Source: Erodium maritimum (taxonomy: Eukaryota > Streptophyta > Magnoliopsida > Geraniales > Geraniaceae). From it: a DNA stretch of 64,000 nt. A program made the translations under genes and the position numbers. Where the stretch lies: NCBI GenBank assembly GCA_963921825.1, contig OY997588.1, positions 155,559,618-155,623,617 of the forward strand, given 5' to 3'. Positions 1-12,200 of this stretch are shown here, piece by piece (positions within the stretch are counted from its first letter, which is position 1; every line of letters begins with the position of its first letter). The notes under the pieces are model-generated. The model was not told the origin of the DNA. It saw only the letters and a program-made list of their open reading frames with translations, and ran no database searches.

Positions 1-256
1 TGATTTACCATTCCATTACGAGGTTCCCAACAAGAAATTAATTTGTAATAAAGTTCTTTCGGTAATAAATAAAAATACATGTATATTCTTGTTTGAGTTC
101 CCTAAATTGTTGCAGGGGTATTTTTGTAATTTATTATCAAAATGGAGTGAAGTTAGAAAAAATGGAAGCTGAGTGTAATTAGGTGAGAAAATTTAAAAGT
201 CGGTGTAGTTAAATGAGAAAAGTGACAAGTTTAGTGTACTTACGTGAGATTATCCC
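1..256. mobile_element. Right end of a foldback MITE cut by the window edge
   Basis: The segment ends in GAGATTATCCC at 246-256, the same terminus style as the complete foldback elements elsewhere in the window, and carries the phrase 'gtgtacttacgtgag' just inside it. The last 65 bases of the window begin a related element (GGGTTAAGTACACC). The left end and any target-site duplication are not visible, so extent and family are uncertain. Confidence 0.45.
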
Positions 257-675
257 TATAAATAAATTATTGCAACATAATGGGTAAAAGGGTTATATTT
301 CAGGCGGGTTATAGATAATGGAAAATAATACAGATCATATGCTACTACTAACAAATAACAATGATGATTATGATACCTGGTAGTTGCTGGCAACAAAGAA
401 GAAAAGAGGAATCGGATCGGTTGCTATTGCTTAGGCTTGATTCAAGCTTGGCTCTAAATCTTCAATTTTGTATCCCCACCATCCTGTGATTCTTGGACTG
501 CAAAGGCTTCTATGGGCTTAAGGGTATTTTTTATCTTTTCAAAAAATAATAAATCATGTGCACTCCAGATGAGAGTAAAAATGTATGAAAGTGAATAATA
601 AATAATTATTATTGTAATTATTTACAATTCTCTCATAAACAAAACTTATACTCACAATCTATAAATGTCATGCTA
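257..675. other. tAPX 3' flank with a degenerate copy of its last coding segment
   Basis: This is the region downstream of the tAPX stop codon (gene on the minus strand). It should hold the 3' UTR. Read on the minus strand, 490-521 resembles the tAPX exon segment coding SPDKPLQSN: both contain AAGCCCA, then AAGCCTTTnCAGTCCAA. In the copy the Asp codon position is TAG, so the frame would read S-P-stop. It could be a decayed duplication or an alternative last exon ending the protein before the membrane anchor. The rest is AT-rich with nothing else recognised. Confidence 0.5.
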
Positions 676-3600
676 TCAGTTTCCAAAAAAATACGTCAAC
701 ACCGCTAGAACAGAAATCACAATTATAATGTTCAGAAAATAATTGGACTGTAAAGGCTTATCTGGGCTTCCGCCAATAGATTGATACTCGTCTCTAATCT
801 TCTGCTTCATAGCAGGAGACAGCTCTCTCTGCAATTCAAATAGGCAACAAAATTAGTTGAATTTTATTCCTTTCTCCTTCATTTACACTTCCAAGTTTAA
901 GGTATGAGTTCACAAGATTTGAAAATAGCTTCATCTCTGTGCTATTAAAACATAAACAATATGCATGCACATGATATTTGCTCTGTAAGGATATGCAATT
1001 GACTTCTGACAGCTCTTGACTAAAACAATAATTAGAAAATAGGGATAATTGCAAAAACTTGTGGTGAACAATGCGTGTTTTGCAAACACTATCGGTGAAA
1101 TATTTTTTTCCCCAATGACATTCCACAACTATTTTTTGTCTGCAAATCCACTAACGGGGTTATTTTTTCTGTAAAAAGTTGAAAGTAGCCATGCAAATGT
1201 GTGTACATAAGGGTAACAAATTGAAAAACATGTATATATGAGGGTTACAAATTGCAAAACACGTATAATATAAGGGAAAAGCTGTCATTTCCAAAAAATT
1301 GAAGTCCCGTGACTAATTTCCGTTAAAGATAACGGATTTGCAGACGAAAAACAGTTGGAGTCGGGGGATGTCATTTGCAACAAAAAAAAAAGGTTCAGCG
1401 ATAGTATTGGCAAAACACGCATAGTTCACCGCAAGTTTTAGCAATTATCCCCTAGAAAATAAAAACATGTTCTTACAACCTTTCCAGACGAATACTTGGC
1501 TGCTACGAACTTCTCCCCTACTGGCGCTGCAGGACCATCTTCTAGCACAATGCCCTGATAAGAAAAAATGTGCACTCACTTTAGGTCGATATTGGAAGTT
1601 CCTTTCTTTTCCTTTCTATTACTGTTCTGTGAGAACGAAAAGGATTAAATAAGAAAGCACAGGGAACATGTCTCTACAATGGGTGTGCATTTCTTAGTGT
1701 CTTCTACGGTACGACATGTGGCTAATCTTACAACAATACAAATAAAATGAAGAGTGTTTGAGTGCATAACGAGTAATTGACCAAAAATGATTCAAATGTT
1801 TATATAAAAAAAATGTTTGTCTTATCAATGTATTTGCATCGACAAACTTTACCTGCATAACTAGTAGGTTATGCATGCTTCATCAAGATTTATGAATAAT
1901 CCAATGGTTTTAAAACTTCTAGAACCAGTGCACTAGTTTATGTTTTTCTTAGAAGACTAGTTTATGTTAAAAACCAATTTGGAGTTAAATTTCTAGGTGT
2001 GGTTATAGAATCTATAATTATATTACAGAAACCGGTTGGGTTTCAGTTTTCACCATCCTTAACTGGAGACAACACAATAAAATAAATCCCAAAAAGAAAA
2101 TGGAACCCATTCAAACAAGCATTGCTAACAGACCTCTGGATGATCAAATTTGGCGCCAAGGTCACTGAGTTTTGCATGGGCTTCGGCATAATCCTTGAAG
2201 AATGCTTCTAGATCTTCAGCATATTTCTCAGCATACACCTAAGGATATACCATTCCGTGAGAGGAGGGAGAGATTAGGTGACATTAAACATCGTATTAAA
2301 TCACATATACTGGTTTACCTTAAATGATGGATCTTCAAAGAGAGCAGCATCAGTTGGCAAAACCAGCAGATCTTCATCCCTCCTTTCCTTGATGTCCTGT
2401 GTGTATTACCATAATTAGCAAAACAAAATAGAAACATGCTTCTTCAACCCCTCTTATATTCTCCGGTAAAGTATAGAGGACAATGGTTTGATTCCGAACC
2501 TTGAAATAGGAATTATCAAACTTCAACCACTTTTCTGTCCAGGACTGTCCACCTGGTTCTCCAGGCCCATCCTTCTGCAATGAAAACAATCAAAAAATGA
2601 AGAATTAACTCTCCCCAATCCTTTATTTTTGATAGAAATCAAAGAGTTCACTTAGTTTGGAATTAGAAGAAGTACTAATTATACATCTTAATGTCAAGCT
2701 GCCTTAAATACCTAACATGACATAGAATGAAAAATGACATTCCTAGTAAAAGGCACAAGTCCAGATATCAAATTCCAGGTAAACATCAAAGAATCACGAG
2801 GCAGTTACCAAGTATTACTACTTAGGCATGTATTCTCTTAAATTAAAAAGTATTTTACTGATCATATGCAATAAGTCATAAGTTACGACGCCGGAAACTA
2901 TGTTGATGAAAAATCCATGCTTGTAATTATAAGTCATCAGATATTCATTGTTAAGACTGCAAGCAACTGTTATAAGCATTCCTGAATCTTGGGTTAGTGC
3001 CTCGGTGTACATCTTGATATTTGAATCCCTTTACATTGTTTCTTCTGCTAATTATTTGGTAGTAAATCACTAATATTGATTCAGAGTTGGGTGCAACAGA
3101 TGTTTTGACTTAAGATCACTATAAATAATAAGTATGGATATTTATCAGAAAAAATAAAAGAGTATATACCGTGTACTTTGTCTCAGGCTTTCCCCAAGAA
3201 CTACGTTCTGGTCTTGCCCTTCCCAGAGTATGCGCTCCAGATAATGCAACTATTTCCTGTGTATAGAAAAAAATCCACAATAAACACCACATACACATAG
3301 AAACCAGCAAGACAAGGTAAGTAATATGAAAGTTACCTTATCATTCAATCCCATTCTGTAGAAAACATTTCGCAGATGATCAGCAGGTGAGGGTGGGCCC
3401 GCATCTAATGATCAGATGATTTTTTTCACAAGTTAGATGCCAAAGCGGAGCAGATATGAACTGACTACACTCAGATGACAGTAATTTGAAACCAAAACAA
3501 AACAGTGATTCCATAGTCATTGAGTCCAAAAAATTTGAACTTGACCTGTCCACCAATAAATGGCTTCTTAGTATGCAATTTACTAAGCCTACATAATTCA

Positions 3601-5860
3601 ACTTGAGAAGACAAAAAGAGAGACTAAATTATGGACGAATTGACAATCATTCATTGGCTACCATCTAGTAAATTATTAAGTTTCAGTAACTGGGATTGGT
3701 GGATTGCCATATTAAAAACTCAACTTATTTGGGTTTCACTTTTGCCTTTATAAGTAGCTTTCTCTTCTCTTTTTGAGCTAAGTGAAACTACTAATATTTA
3801 ACATAACGGATAACTATCTAAATGTCAGCCAAAATGTTTCATGCTCATGTAAGAAATGCCAAAGTATGTGTAATAAAGTCTGATTTGCATTTCAGGCACT
3901 TAACGTATCTATAGTCGATAAATAAGAACACATTTCTCCATCTAGATTGTGGGGCACAGCAAAAGGCTGATAATTTGTCGTAGCTCTAGAGCAACGAGGC
4001 AAAACCCTGATCCCTCAAAAAGACATTCATAACACTCCATATCCAGAAGGCTGTTGCTCTATTTGGTGCCACGTGCAAAGGAAAAAGACAGTGCATCTCA
4101 TGATCTTAAACATCAATGGATGAATCCAGTGAACAGCGGCCAAATAATGACACCAAATACATAAACCATCAACTTACCAGGAAGTCTTCCTTCTTCTGGG
4201 CACTGCTCAGGGCCTGAAACATCCACTCTTCCATACTTCATTGGAATTTTTGGACCACCAGCTTCCTGTCATTTCAAAAAAAAAACAATCAGTGACATCA
4301 TTCCAGAATCCACTGAACTCAATAATATTAAATTCAGGTTAAGAGAACAACCTCAATGGCTGTAGCGCTTGCCAACTGGAATAAGTCTGCATATGTCACC
4401 CCAGAGTACTTGTCTTTGATTGGCTGAAGAAGTTTTAGTGCATTAACAAGACCTGAAATGAGAGCTTGTGAGTCACAATATCATCACACCCAAACTAAGT
4501 AACAAATAGTTTATATCATAACCTGCATTAGCCCCATGTTTTAGCTCAGCTTCAAACCTAAGGCTTCCATTAGCTCCACCTCTTAGTGGCCACTCTTGGA
4601 TGTTCTTGTTATAAGTACCAGCATCATGCCATCCTAAGCGAACCTGAGGAAAATATAACTTTCTTACTTACCTTAAGGGTAACTCAATGATATGTAACAC
4701 AAGAAGAACAATTATATTTTATTATATATTCTTTCTTCCGTATCTACTATCCCTCCAACTAATATCTAAATTATGCATGTGGCAGAAAATTTATTTTCTT
4801 TCCTCCCTATTTTTCTCCCTCCCTCCAAACTTGCCATCCTGCCTACCAAAACTTTAGGGCTTCTATTGTACAAAGATCATGTTTCACAACAGGCTAGCTC
4901 AGGATATGCAGTCCCAATTTAATTATCTGTATCCTCAATCTGTCACTGTATCATTTTGCTATTCTCTTCTAAAATCATCCGCAACCTCTCTTGCGTGTTC
5001 TAAGTGGTACAAAAGGTTCCAATGATTGATGAACTACTTATAATATTTTAGCACTATCTGTGGCTTCCATCTTCAGTGGCGCATAATTTTGACCCTAGTT
5101 GCATATGTTGTAGCAGATAATGAATAAAGCAATTACGTGCACAAGGAACTAAGAAGAAAACTTCATCACATAGCTAACATCATTTCTGTGACTACAAACA
5201 AAATAATTTTAACCTTTCAAGTAAGAATCAAAAGTTTCACATCTTCCTCTTCTGCAGTTCAATGTAGTTACAACTTAAGCAGCAGATAAAACAAGTTATC
5301 TTTGGATGATAAAACTCTGGTTTCAAGTTCTAAGAACTAATTAATTCCACCAACACTAAAAACAAAATTGTAGCTGCTAAACGCTCAAATAATATCAATG
5401 AACTCAACACCACATCCAATTTCCAACAAAAACGAAGCAAATCACCACAAATCAAAGCTCAACCAGCAACATAGAAACACATACAGACCATAATCGGATG
5501 ACAGAACGTAGTTTTGAGAAGCTCCTTGATCTCTTCCTTGGCGGCCTTCAACTGGCTAGGATCCGACGCCGAGCACCGGACACTCGACGAGCTCGCGCTG
5601 TATCCTCCGGTCGATACACCAACCGCCGACGATCTCTTCTGCAAAATCGAACACACAGAAATGGACACACGCGATCGAGCATTCACTTGTACGGAGACTC
5701 ATCATTCACCTACCTGCTTGATGAAGAGCCGAGCTGCGAGAGGACGAGAGCGGAGGCATTTGAAGGAGGAGAGGGAGGAGGAGGCGAGAGAGACTCTGGA
5801 GGCCGGCGGCGGGAGGAGGCGAGAGGAGGCGGCGGCGGCGACGCCGTGGGAAGAAGCCAT
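676..5860 (-). CDS. tAPX: L-ascorbate peroxidase, thylakoid-bound, chloroplastic (tAPX)
   Basis: This haem peroxidase reduces H2O2 with ascorbate on the stromal face of thylakoids. Twelve exons join in frame to 415 aa: 5714-5860, 5489-5638, 4523-4643, 4352-4452, 4178-4265, 3337-3404, 3170-3256, 2500-2574, 2319-2396, 2134-2238, 1480-1554, 676-828. Residues 1 to about 70 are a Ser/Ala/Arg-rich chloroplast transit peptide. Exon 3 carries the distal haem motif [10 protein letters not shown] and exon 7 the proximal-His motif [19 protein letters not shown]. The last exon encodes a hydrophobic tail ([20 protein letters not shown]), which marks the thylakoid rather than stromal isoform. The start is the first ATG of the transit peptide. 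Length is typical of the family. Intron 11 contains a family-B foldback MITE and the promoter another. Plants make stromal forms of this enzyme by alternative 3' splicing in some species; see the duplicated segment at 490-521. Confidence 0.96.
1042..1451. mobile_element. Foldback MITE, family B (MULE-like), in tAPX intron 11
   Basis: The termini are GGGATAATTGCAAAAACTTG and its near inverted copy CAAGTTTTAGCAATTATCCC. Flanks 1032-1041 (ttagaaaata) and 1452-1461 (ctagaaaata) match at 9 of 10 bases, a target-site duplication of Mutator-like length. The two arms pair over most of their length. No coding capacity. Confidence 0.85.
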
Positions 5861-7103
5861 GGACGGTGGCGGAGAGTGCGACGGCGAGAGACGCGCTGCG
5901 TAAGCCACGTAGTAGCAGAGCGGAAATGTAACGCTCGATTCGCTGCCTCTCTTTTTTTGTTTTGTGGATTGGGATTGGCCTACACACGACGCCACACGGA
6001 CTTGAGTGGCTGACTAGTTGGGTTCTGTTTGGGAACGGGGATATACTTATTCCGCATCGATTTGTCCGCGTCCTTGTCGCGATTAATTACAATAATACAA
6101 ATGGAATAATTACAAAAATTTGTTATTAATTATTTATTTCAGAATTCACGGTGAATTATTTTTTTATTATAAATCCATTATTTTTAACAGAATTTAGTCA
6201 TGTGAGAGTCAAATGACATTAACTATTTTTTTAAATAACAGTTTTATGTTTTGCATTATATCATGTGTAATGTTATTTGTAACTCTGATATCGTGTATAA
6301 GTGTTTTTGCAATTTGATACCTTCATGTATGCATTTTTATAAGGATACTTTGACTTTTTTCAAAAATAAAAATAACCTCGTATGAAAAATAATTTATTGT
6401 AACTTTTTACAAAACACACATAGTGCACCCTAGCTTTTTACAATTATCCCATTTTTATTAACTACAATTAATATCAAACATATAGACCGAGTCAAGCAAA
6501 ATTCAAGGTTAAATGATTATTTTTTAGCCAAACTTACGTTTTATAAAGTAAAATGGTTCGAACTCAAATTGAGGTAAGAAAAGCAACAAAATTCCGACTG
6601 AATTTTGCAAATCCAAGCTCATTTCAGCTTTATATTATACCTTTGTTACAATTTTGTTTATTTTAACTGACAATACACCTAAAAAGTAATACCAAGCTGA
6701 CACAATAATACAATATTATGAATAAAAAAATAATTATATAAAAGTATCCTGAGGTATTAATTGTGTAACTTTAACCCTTTTTTTATACAAATTATAACGA
6801 AAAGACAGTTCAATAGGTTAAAAAGGATTACAAATTGCAAAAAAAATATTTAAAAATGCAAACAAAACTTAATGCCGAAGGGTCCTTTTATTTAACTCTC
6901 AACTATAATAGTTGAAGATGGCATAAACACCAACCAAGTTAACCCATATCTTAAAATACATTAAGATGTTCCAAACCAGAGTACCAAAAACAACATCACA
7001 AAACAAAGTTCCTTCCAAAGAGAAAGATAACTCAAAACCACACAGCACTGACAAACAAAAGCTCCCTCAACTGGTTTGGCTATGGAACCATTGTTCCAGC
7101 AAT
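5861..7103. other. tAPX promoter region and spacer to the annexin gene
   Basis: Bases just right of 5860 hold the GC-rich tAPX 5' leader and promoter (minus strand). 6100-6450 is a decayed family-B foldback MITE; its right end ACAATTATCCC and internal phrases match the copy at 1042. 6640-6850 has phrases of family A (tacaaattataacgaaaagac, aaaggattacaaattgcaaa) but no clear ends. About 6870-7103 should be the annexin 3' UTR and flank. I see no gene in the spacer. Confidence 0.6.
6100..6450. mobile_element. Degenerate family-B foldback MITE upstream of tAPX
   Basis: Shared phrases with the family-B elements include the TTTAACAGAATTTAGTCATGTGA region and a right end reading ACAATTATCCC. The left arm is much decayed and no target-site duplication is readable. 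Confidence 0.6.
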
Positions 7104-10100
7104 TCAATGTCCAAGCAAAGCAAGAAGCATCTTCTCATAGTCCCCAGAAGTGTCCTTGGCAATGGCCTTATCAAGAGGAACGCTGTTCCTTCTCTGATAC
7201 TCCTCCTTGATGCGCTGCATATCGACCTCAGCTCGTGTTGCAACGACTCTGGTCAGGGCCCACTCGTCCGTCCCCATCTTGTTGATAGCCTCACGCAAGA
7301 GCTTCTCAAAGTACTTCTCGGGGCAAGTCAGGCATGTGATTGTGGCTTCTAGTAGTTTGAGGAACTCGTTGCTTGGATCCGCCTCCAGATCCTGAAACCG
7401 AATCAAACCTTCGTAACATTGTGCTCGATGATATAGTAAAGTTTAGATATATTGCCTATTATACGTCTTTTGCACGTAACTATCCCGAACTTCAAGAGTA
7501 AGATTATAGTAATAATTGCAAAAAAAATTATCCGGAGGCATTGATTCTTTGATAATTGCAAAAAAGTTCCCTGAACTGGTCTTTTTGTTGCACTTTGCAT
7601 AAATCCTTTCCAAATGGTGATTTTACCCTTGGAAATTTAAATTCGGAAAATAATAATCAAAGAACAAAAATCCAAATTTTCATACATTTGGATTTTTTGT
7701 TCCTTTATTATTATTTCAAATTTAAATTTCCAAGGGTGAAATCATCATTTTGAAACAGATTACAACAAAAAGACAATTTCAAGGTACTTTTTAGTATTCC
7801 CAAAGACGAGGACTACAAATTGCAAAAATTGAATAACTCAGGGTACTTTTTTTGCAATTATTCCAACATTATATACACCATCTCAAACTTCCATTTTTTC
7901 TCCTCGCAATGTTGAAAATAGGCACTGCACAGTTAGGTTCCAAAGAGAAAAGTCCAAAATACCATTTACTTAGATAGAAGTTAATGGCATAGATTTGAAA
8001 ATTTAAAGAGCATTGGAGGGCATTTTAGACTTTTTACTTTTGAACTTATATGTACCCATATTTAACACCGCGAGGATATGCAATCATCCCAAGTTGTTAT
8101 GCTAACAAGCGAGGTTATGAAAGTACAGCTAACACAGTCATGCATCTATAATCATGTGGTTTTCACAGTATCTGAACCAGCTATTCGATCAAACATGATA
8201 ATCCACCTACTTACTTCTTTCTAATCTTTGTTGTTTCTTCGTTGAAAAGTCAAGTTCTCTAATGAATGTGACAGTAAGCTTCAAAGAGGTTCGAGGGTAA
8301 ATTAAACAACAATCCCATTGACTTATCATGACTACTGAATACTGATAGTACCTTGTTGATTGCATTTCCATACTCATTGTTGTACTGATTGAGAGTTGCA
8401 TTGAGCTGTGCTTTGCCCCTTGTGGTCACGATTCTGATGACTTCATCGTCACTGTAAGCTTTCTCTGAGATCTTGTCATGGAGGATCTTGGACTCAGATT
8501 TAGCAAGTCTCATGTTCACTTCATCTCCTTCGTAACGGTATGCACTCACCAGAGGAACCAGAAGCTGCATCAAGATTTGAATTTTACAATATCAGATTAC
8601 CTACATTAAGTTGAGGGATAATTGCAAAACAATACCCCAAGGTATTCGTTTTTTGCAACTTGTAGCCCTCTTCTTAGATAATTGCAAAAAAGCACCCTGA
8701 ACTTGTCTTTTTGTTGCAATTTGTATAAGAATGCAGATTTTACCCTTACAGTTTAAACTGAAAAAATAAGTAAAGACAAGTTTATACAAAGTGCAACAAA
8801 AAGACAAGATCAAGGCACTTTTTTGCAATTATCAAATAAGAGGGTTACAAATTGCAAAAAGTGAACATCAGGGTACTTTTCTGCAATTATCCCTTAGGTT
8901 AATGACATGTGGTTAAATATGGAATAATACCTTTCTGAAGTCCCCGGTTGTGTGATATGCAACATCTTCTTCAAGAGATTTCTTGAAGCGGGCAATATAA
9001 GCTTGCCTTGCGTGAAATAGATCTAGGGAAGATCTAGTACAAGCTACTTCCATGAGAACAAAATTGTTTGAAGTCAACATCTTTGTAGCTTCATTGGCCA
9101 AATATGCATCTCGCTCAGCAGGTTCCAGGGTCCATAGCATAACTATGCGCTATTCGACAAAAAAAAGATTTGGTGATTAAAATGCTATTATTGGAACAAT
9201 GTACTCGCCCTGCTGGAGTCCGATACTGCATAAAAAGAGAAGGGATCATTGAATCTAAAAGGGTTGGTTGCACATGAATACCTTTATGATTTGTCCACAA
9301 ACAAATAACCCAATTGTAAATTTCCATAAACACGTGACTACCCTCAGGAATTTCCACATAGTGATGGTTTGTGGAAAATTCTACACGACTACCCCGTAGT
9401 GATGGTTTCTGTCTATTTTGTAAGATGGTGACACGAAAATTCACAAAGGTAGTCATGTGTCTGTGGAAAATTTACTACGGGGTCATGCATATGTTGAAAT
9501 TTACTATAGTGCCGTGTGTTTGTGGGCAATTCATAAAGGTAGTTATGTGCAATTTACCCCATCTAAAACCTCACCTCGAAGTCGCTTGACAGTTCTTTGT
9601 CCAGTGCCTTAAGGAGATCTTCTCCATGAGTTTCAGCATAAGTCTGTCGAATTAGCTTTCGCTGCGCTGCGTTCCTGTGACCCAATATAGATATGATGAG
9701 TCCTTCGTTTGTTCCCCATCCTGCAAACAAGAATTATCATAGAAACTCAGTTATCATCGATCAAACCAATCGGATGAGCATGTTACAGTAATAATACAAA
9801 GAAGCAATGCAAATAAATGCAGACAATAACAAAACAATTTCGAATTTTCCCATGTGATCATAGATACTTCAGCAAACTCATTAACTTTCTTGTCAACATC
9901 GAATTGCTACACTAATGTCCTGGCCAAGATCAAGGTTATTGTCAGAATAGATACAAGGAATAATGGCAAACAGTTACCCTGAGGTATTCATTTTTTGCAA
10001 CTTGTAGCCCTCTTCTTTGACAATTGCAAAAAAGTTCCCTGAATTTGTCTTTTCATTGCACTTTGTATAGCTCTAGTTAACTGACATGTGAGCTTACTTC

Positions 10101-10849
10101 AACAGATCTAATCCACAAAACCCATTCCCTTCTTCCTCACACAAATGCCCAAATTACATTAAAGTCGTAAAATCACCCTTGATCCATACCAACAAACAAG
10201 GTCAAACCCAGATCATTTGAACATCAAATAACCAGACTCATGTACTCAACCCAAATCATTTTCATGATAATCAACTGGTTTCTAGCATTTGACCCATCAA
10301 TCTCTAGTTAACTGACATGAGCTTACTTCAACAGATCTAATCCACAAAAACCATTCCCTTCTTCCTCACACAAATGCCCAAATTACATTACAGTCATAAA
10401 ATCACCCTTGATCCATACCAAGAAACAAAGTCAAACCCAGATCATTTTCACATCAAATAACCAAACTCATGTACTCAACCCAAATCATTTTCACATCAAT
10501 CAACTGAATTCTAGCATTGAAACCATCAATCTCACATCATTTGCACATCAACCAATTGGTTTCGAGCACTTCAATCCATCACCATACAAATCTAGATACA
10601 GATAATAAGAACAACAATACGTCTAAATCAGAACAAACCCAGATAATGTTTTCATTTTGGATCGGCAATCGCAAACAACCCCAGATGATAACTGATCCGT
10701 GAACGGCTATAGATCAGATATGAACACGAAACTCGATCGGTCTCGATTACGCATAAGAGAGAGAGATTGTTACCAGCAAAAGCTTTCCTGAGCTGCTCGC
10801 AGTCTTCAGCTGGAGAAGGAACAGTCTCTGGCACCGTAAGACTCGCCAT
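7104..10849 (-). CDS. Annexin D1/D2-like
   Basis: Annexins bind acidic phospholipids in a Ca2+-dependent way at membranes and in the cytosol, and plant forms are linked to Ca2+ transport and oxidative stress. Five exons join in frame to 313 aa, a standard plant annexin length: 10774-10849, 9575-9720, 8931-9149, 8352-8564, 7104-7391. The N-terminus ([20 protein letters not shown]) matches the D1/D2 class, in which a conserved first Ca2+ loop reads GWGTNE. The fourth repeat keeps KMGTDEW (type II Ca2+ loop) in the last exon. The middle two repeats lack clear GxGT loops, as is normal in plant annexins. The start is the ATG at 10849; the in-frame codon upstream is GTG, not a start. A TATA-like motif lies about 80 bases upstream. 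Introns hold four foldback MITEs and a 231-bp tandem duplication. D1 versus D2 cannot be settled by eye. Confidence 0.94.
7430..8093. mobile_element. Family-H foldback remnant split by a nested family-A element
   Basis: 7430-7500 carries the left-end phrases of family H (tatacgtcttttgcac, aactatcccgaacttcaa). 7900-8093 carries the interior and right end (agtccaaaatacc, ggcattttagac, catatttaacaccg, caatcatccc). Between them lies an AT-rich foldback of family A at about 7508-7865 (data: its halves repeat 'tccaaattttcatac' and its inverse). The simplest reading is insertion of A into H. Compare the unsplit H copy at 22355. Confidence 0.55.
7508..7865. mobile_element. Foldback MITE, family A, in annexin intron 4
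   Basis: Family A elements start GGGATAATTGCAAAAAAGTACC-like and end TTTTTTGCAATTATCCC-like. This copy has TAATAATTGCAAAAAA on the left and TTTTTTGCAATTATTCC on the right. The centre is a long AT-rich palindrome. Ends are approximate. Confidence 0.65.
8615..8893. mobile_element. Foldback MITE, family A, in annexin intron 3
   Basis: Starts GGGATAATTGCAAAAC and ends TTTTCTGCAATTATCCC. Flanks ttaagttga (8606-8614) and ttaggttaa (8894-8902) match at 7 of 9. The centre has lost part of the palindrome seen in longer copies. Confidence 0.75.
9261..9559. mobile_element. Foldback MITE, family D, in annexin intron 2
   Basis: The left end is GGGTTGGTTGCACATGAATA and the right end TAGTTATGTGCAATTTACCC. 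Flanks aatctaaaa (9252-9260) and catctaaaa (9560-9568) match at 8 of 9. Internal phrases on (t)ccacaaacaca / tgtgtttgtggg alternate along each arm. Related to the copy at 14067. Confidence 0.75.
9958..10070. mobile_element. Truncated family-A MITE (left half only)
   Basis: It reads like the left arm of family A (GGCAAACAGTTACCCTGAGG, then TTTTTTGCAACTTGTAGCCC), then stops at CTTTGTATAG. The break coincides with the start of the tandem duplication at 10071. Confidence 0.6.
10071..10530. repeat. Tandem duplication of about 231 bp in annexin intron 1
   Basis: Two head-to-tail copies, 10071-10301 and 10302-10530, both begin CTCTAGTTAACTGACATG and end ACCCATCAAT or ACCATCAAT. They differ by scattered substitutions and small indels. 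The first copy abuts the broken family-A MITE at 10070. Within each copy the phrase 'acccaaatcattttca' recurs. Confidence 0.85.
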
Positions 10850-10930
10850 TGGCACTAATCTCTGGATCTCTGGTCTTTGATCTTTCTGGTTCCTGATCGT
10901 TTTGGTCTGTCAAATCCTCAATCACGCCAC

Positions 10931-10937
10931 ATTTATA
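10931..10937 (-). promoter_or_regulatory. Probable TATA box of the annexin gene
   Basis: On the minus strand this reads TATAAAT within GGGCTATAAATGTGG, about 82 bases upstream of the annexin ATG. Spacing and motif fit a plant core promoter. The transcription start is not visible. Confidence 0.55.
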
Positions 10938-11739
10938 GCCCATTTATGAAGCATTAAATTAAATCAAAATTTAAAAAAACATGCCTTAAAAGTCTCCGCC
11001 TTCACGATTATGACATTTTTTTTTATCATTATGATGACTCATCATTATCACTGTCTATCTCATTTTAATATTAGCAATACGATTGATTGTGCACTAGTTG
11101 TACGGTTTGTGTGCACTACTTGTATGTTTGGTGTGCACTTATTGTAGGGTTTGGTGTGCACGTTGTTGCACTTTTGACGTGCACGTGTTTGCACGTTCTA
11201 GGGCGCCCTATTTGCGTCCTGGTAGGGAGTCGATAATATTATAGGCTAGTTAGTTTGGAGTCTGTAATTTTATCGTTTGGTCGTACGTTTTCATCAGATT
11301 GTACGTATGTCACTTTGATCGATATATAAAATTGATGCCTCCCGTTTTTCGTCAAAAAAGATTAACAATACGATAAACAATACTGATAAATTCATTAATC
11401 AGATCTTAAACACGGTCTCTTTGCTTTGTTCTTCCATGTGCTCTCAATAATTCTAAGACAGATTAATTACAATGACAGAGTTATTTTGATGAACGTGTCT
11501 AATGAAAGTAATTAAATAAGGAATGAGCAGCCCACCAAGGTTGACCCGTGGGCCCTACCTTTCTTAATTAAAGATCGGATTTTTTTTTATAAACTCGATT
11601 TTTTATTAAAAAGTATCCTTTCTGAAAAAGAAAAAACACGGAGATAAAAAACGATTCTAGTAAACGATTATAAAGGAAGTTCGCATGGGAACTTAAAAGG
11701 GTAAATCTTTACAAAAATACAAAAACGGAAATAGAAGGG

Positions 11740-12200
11740 ATGCAACCCACAAGTAAACAACTAAAGACAGACAAAACTCGAGACTACTCTTCATACCACA
11801 AAGTTTTGAAAATGACTAATACCCGCGAGACGTGTTTCATTGTTGGTCACCACAATTCTCGGTTGGATCTCCAAACATCAGCCAACACTTCAATAAACAA
11901 TGCATTTACACCTAATGTGGTATTCTCACCGCAAAACGGATATGGTTCGGGTTCGACGCAAAATTGGCCTTTTGAAACTGGTGATTCACCGTCACTTTAA
12001 CATCCACCGCCTTCACCTCAACTTACTCAAGAACGTCCAATGTGAAAAAAATGCAACCAAGAGGAAAGGGAATGGCGACATGATGACTCCTGACTATGGA
12101 CTGGTTGCTGTTGTAGAGGTTAAGGGGTTGGAGTTGGAGAAAATGCAATTGGAGCAAGTAAGTTTGGAGGCGAATAAGATGTAGGCCCGACGTGATGACT
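11740..12200 (+). pseudogene. Possible transposon-derived ORF relic
   Basis: Frames here give an 86-aa ORF with FTPNVVFSPQNGYGSGSTQN, a stop, then proline-rich and charged peptide. A second frame ends in GLELEKMQLEQVSLEANKM, a Leu/Glu-rich stretch. The combination resembles the C-terminal part of plant Myb-like proteins carried by PIF/Harbinger elements, but similarity by eye is weak. No intact domain. Confidence 0.2.

Noticed and set aside
836..1128. 96-aa and 65-aa minus-strand ORFs
   Set aside because: They lie across the tAPX exon 12 boundary and a family-B MITE; no domain and no conservation expected.
5498..6013. 171-aa plus-strand ORF in GC-rich DNA
   Set aside because: It is antisense to tAPX exons 1-2 and the leader; the minus strand codes a clear transit peptide with proper splice sites. 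The ORF is a composition artefact.
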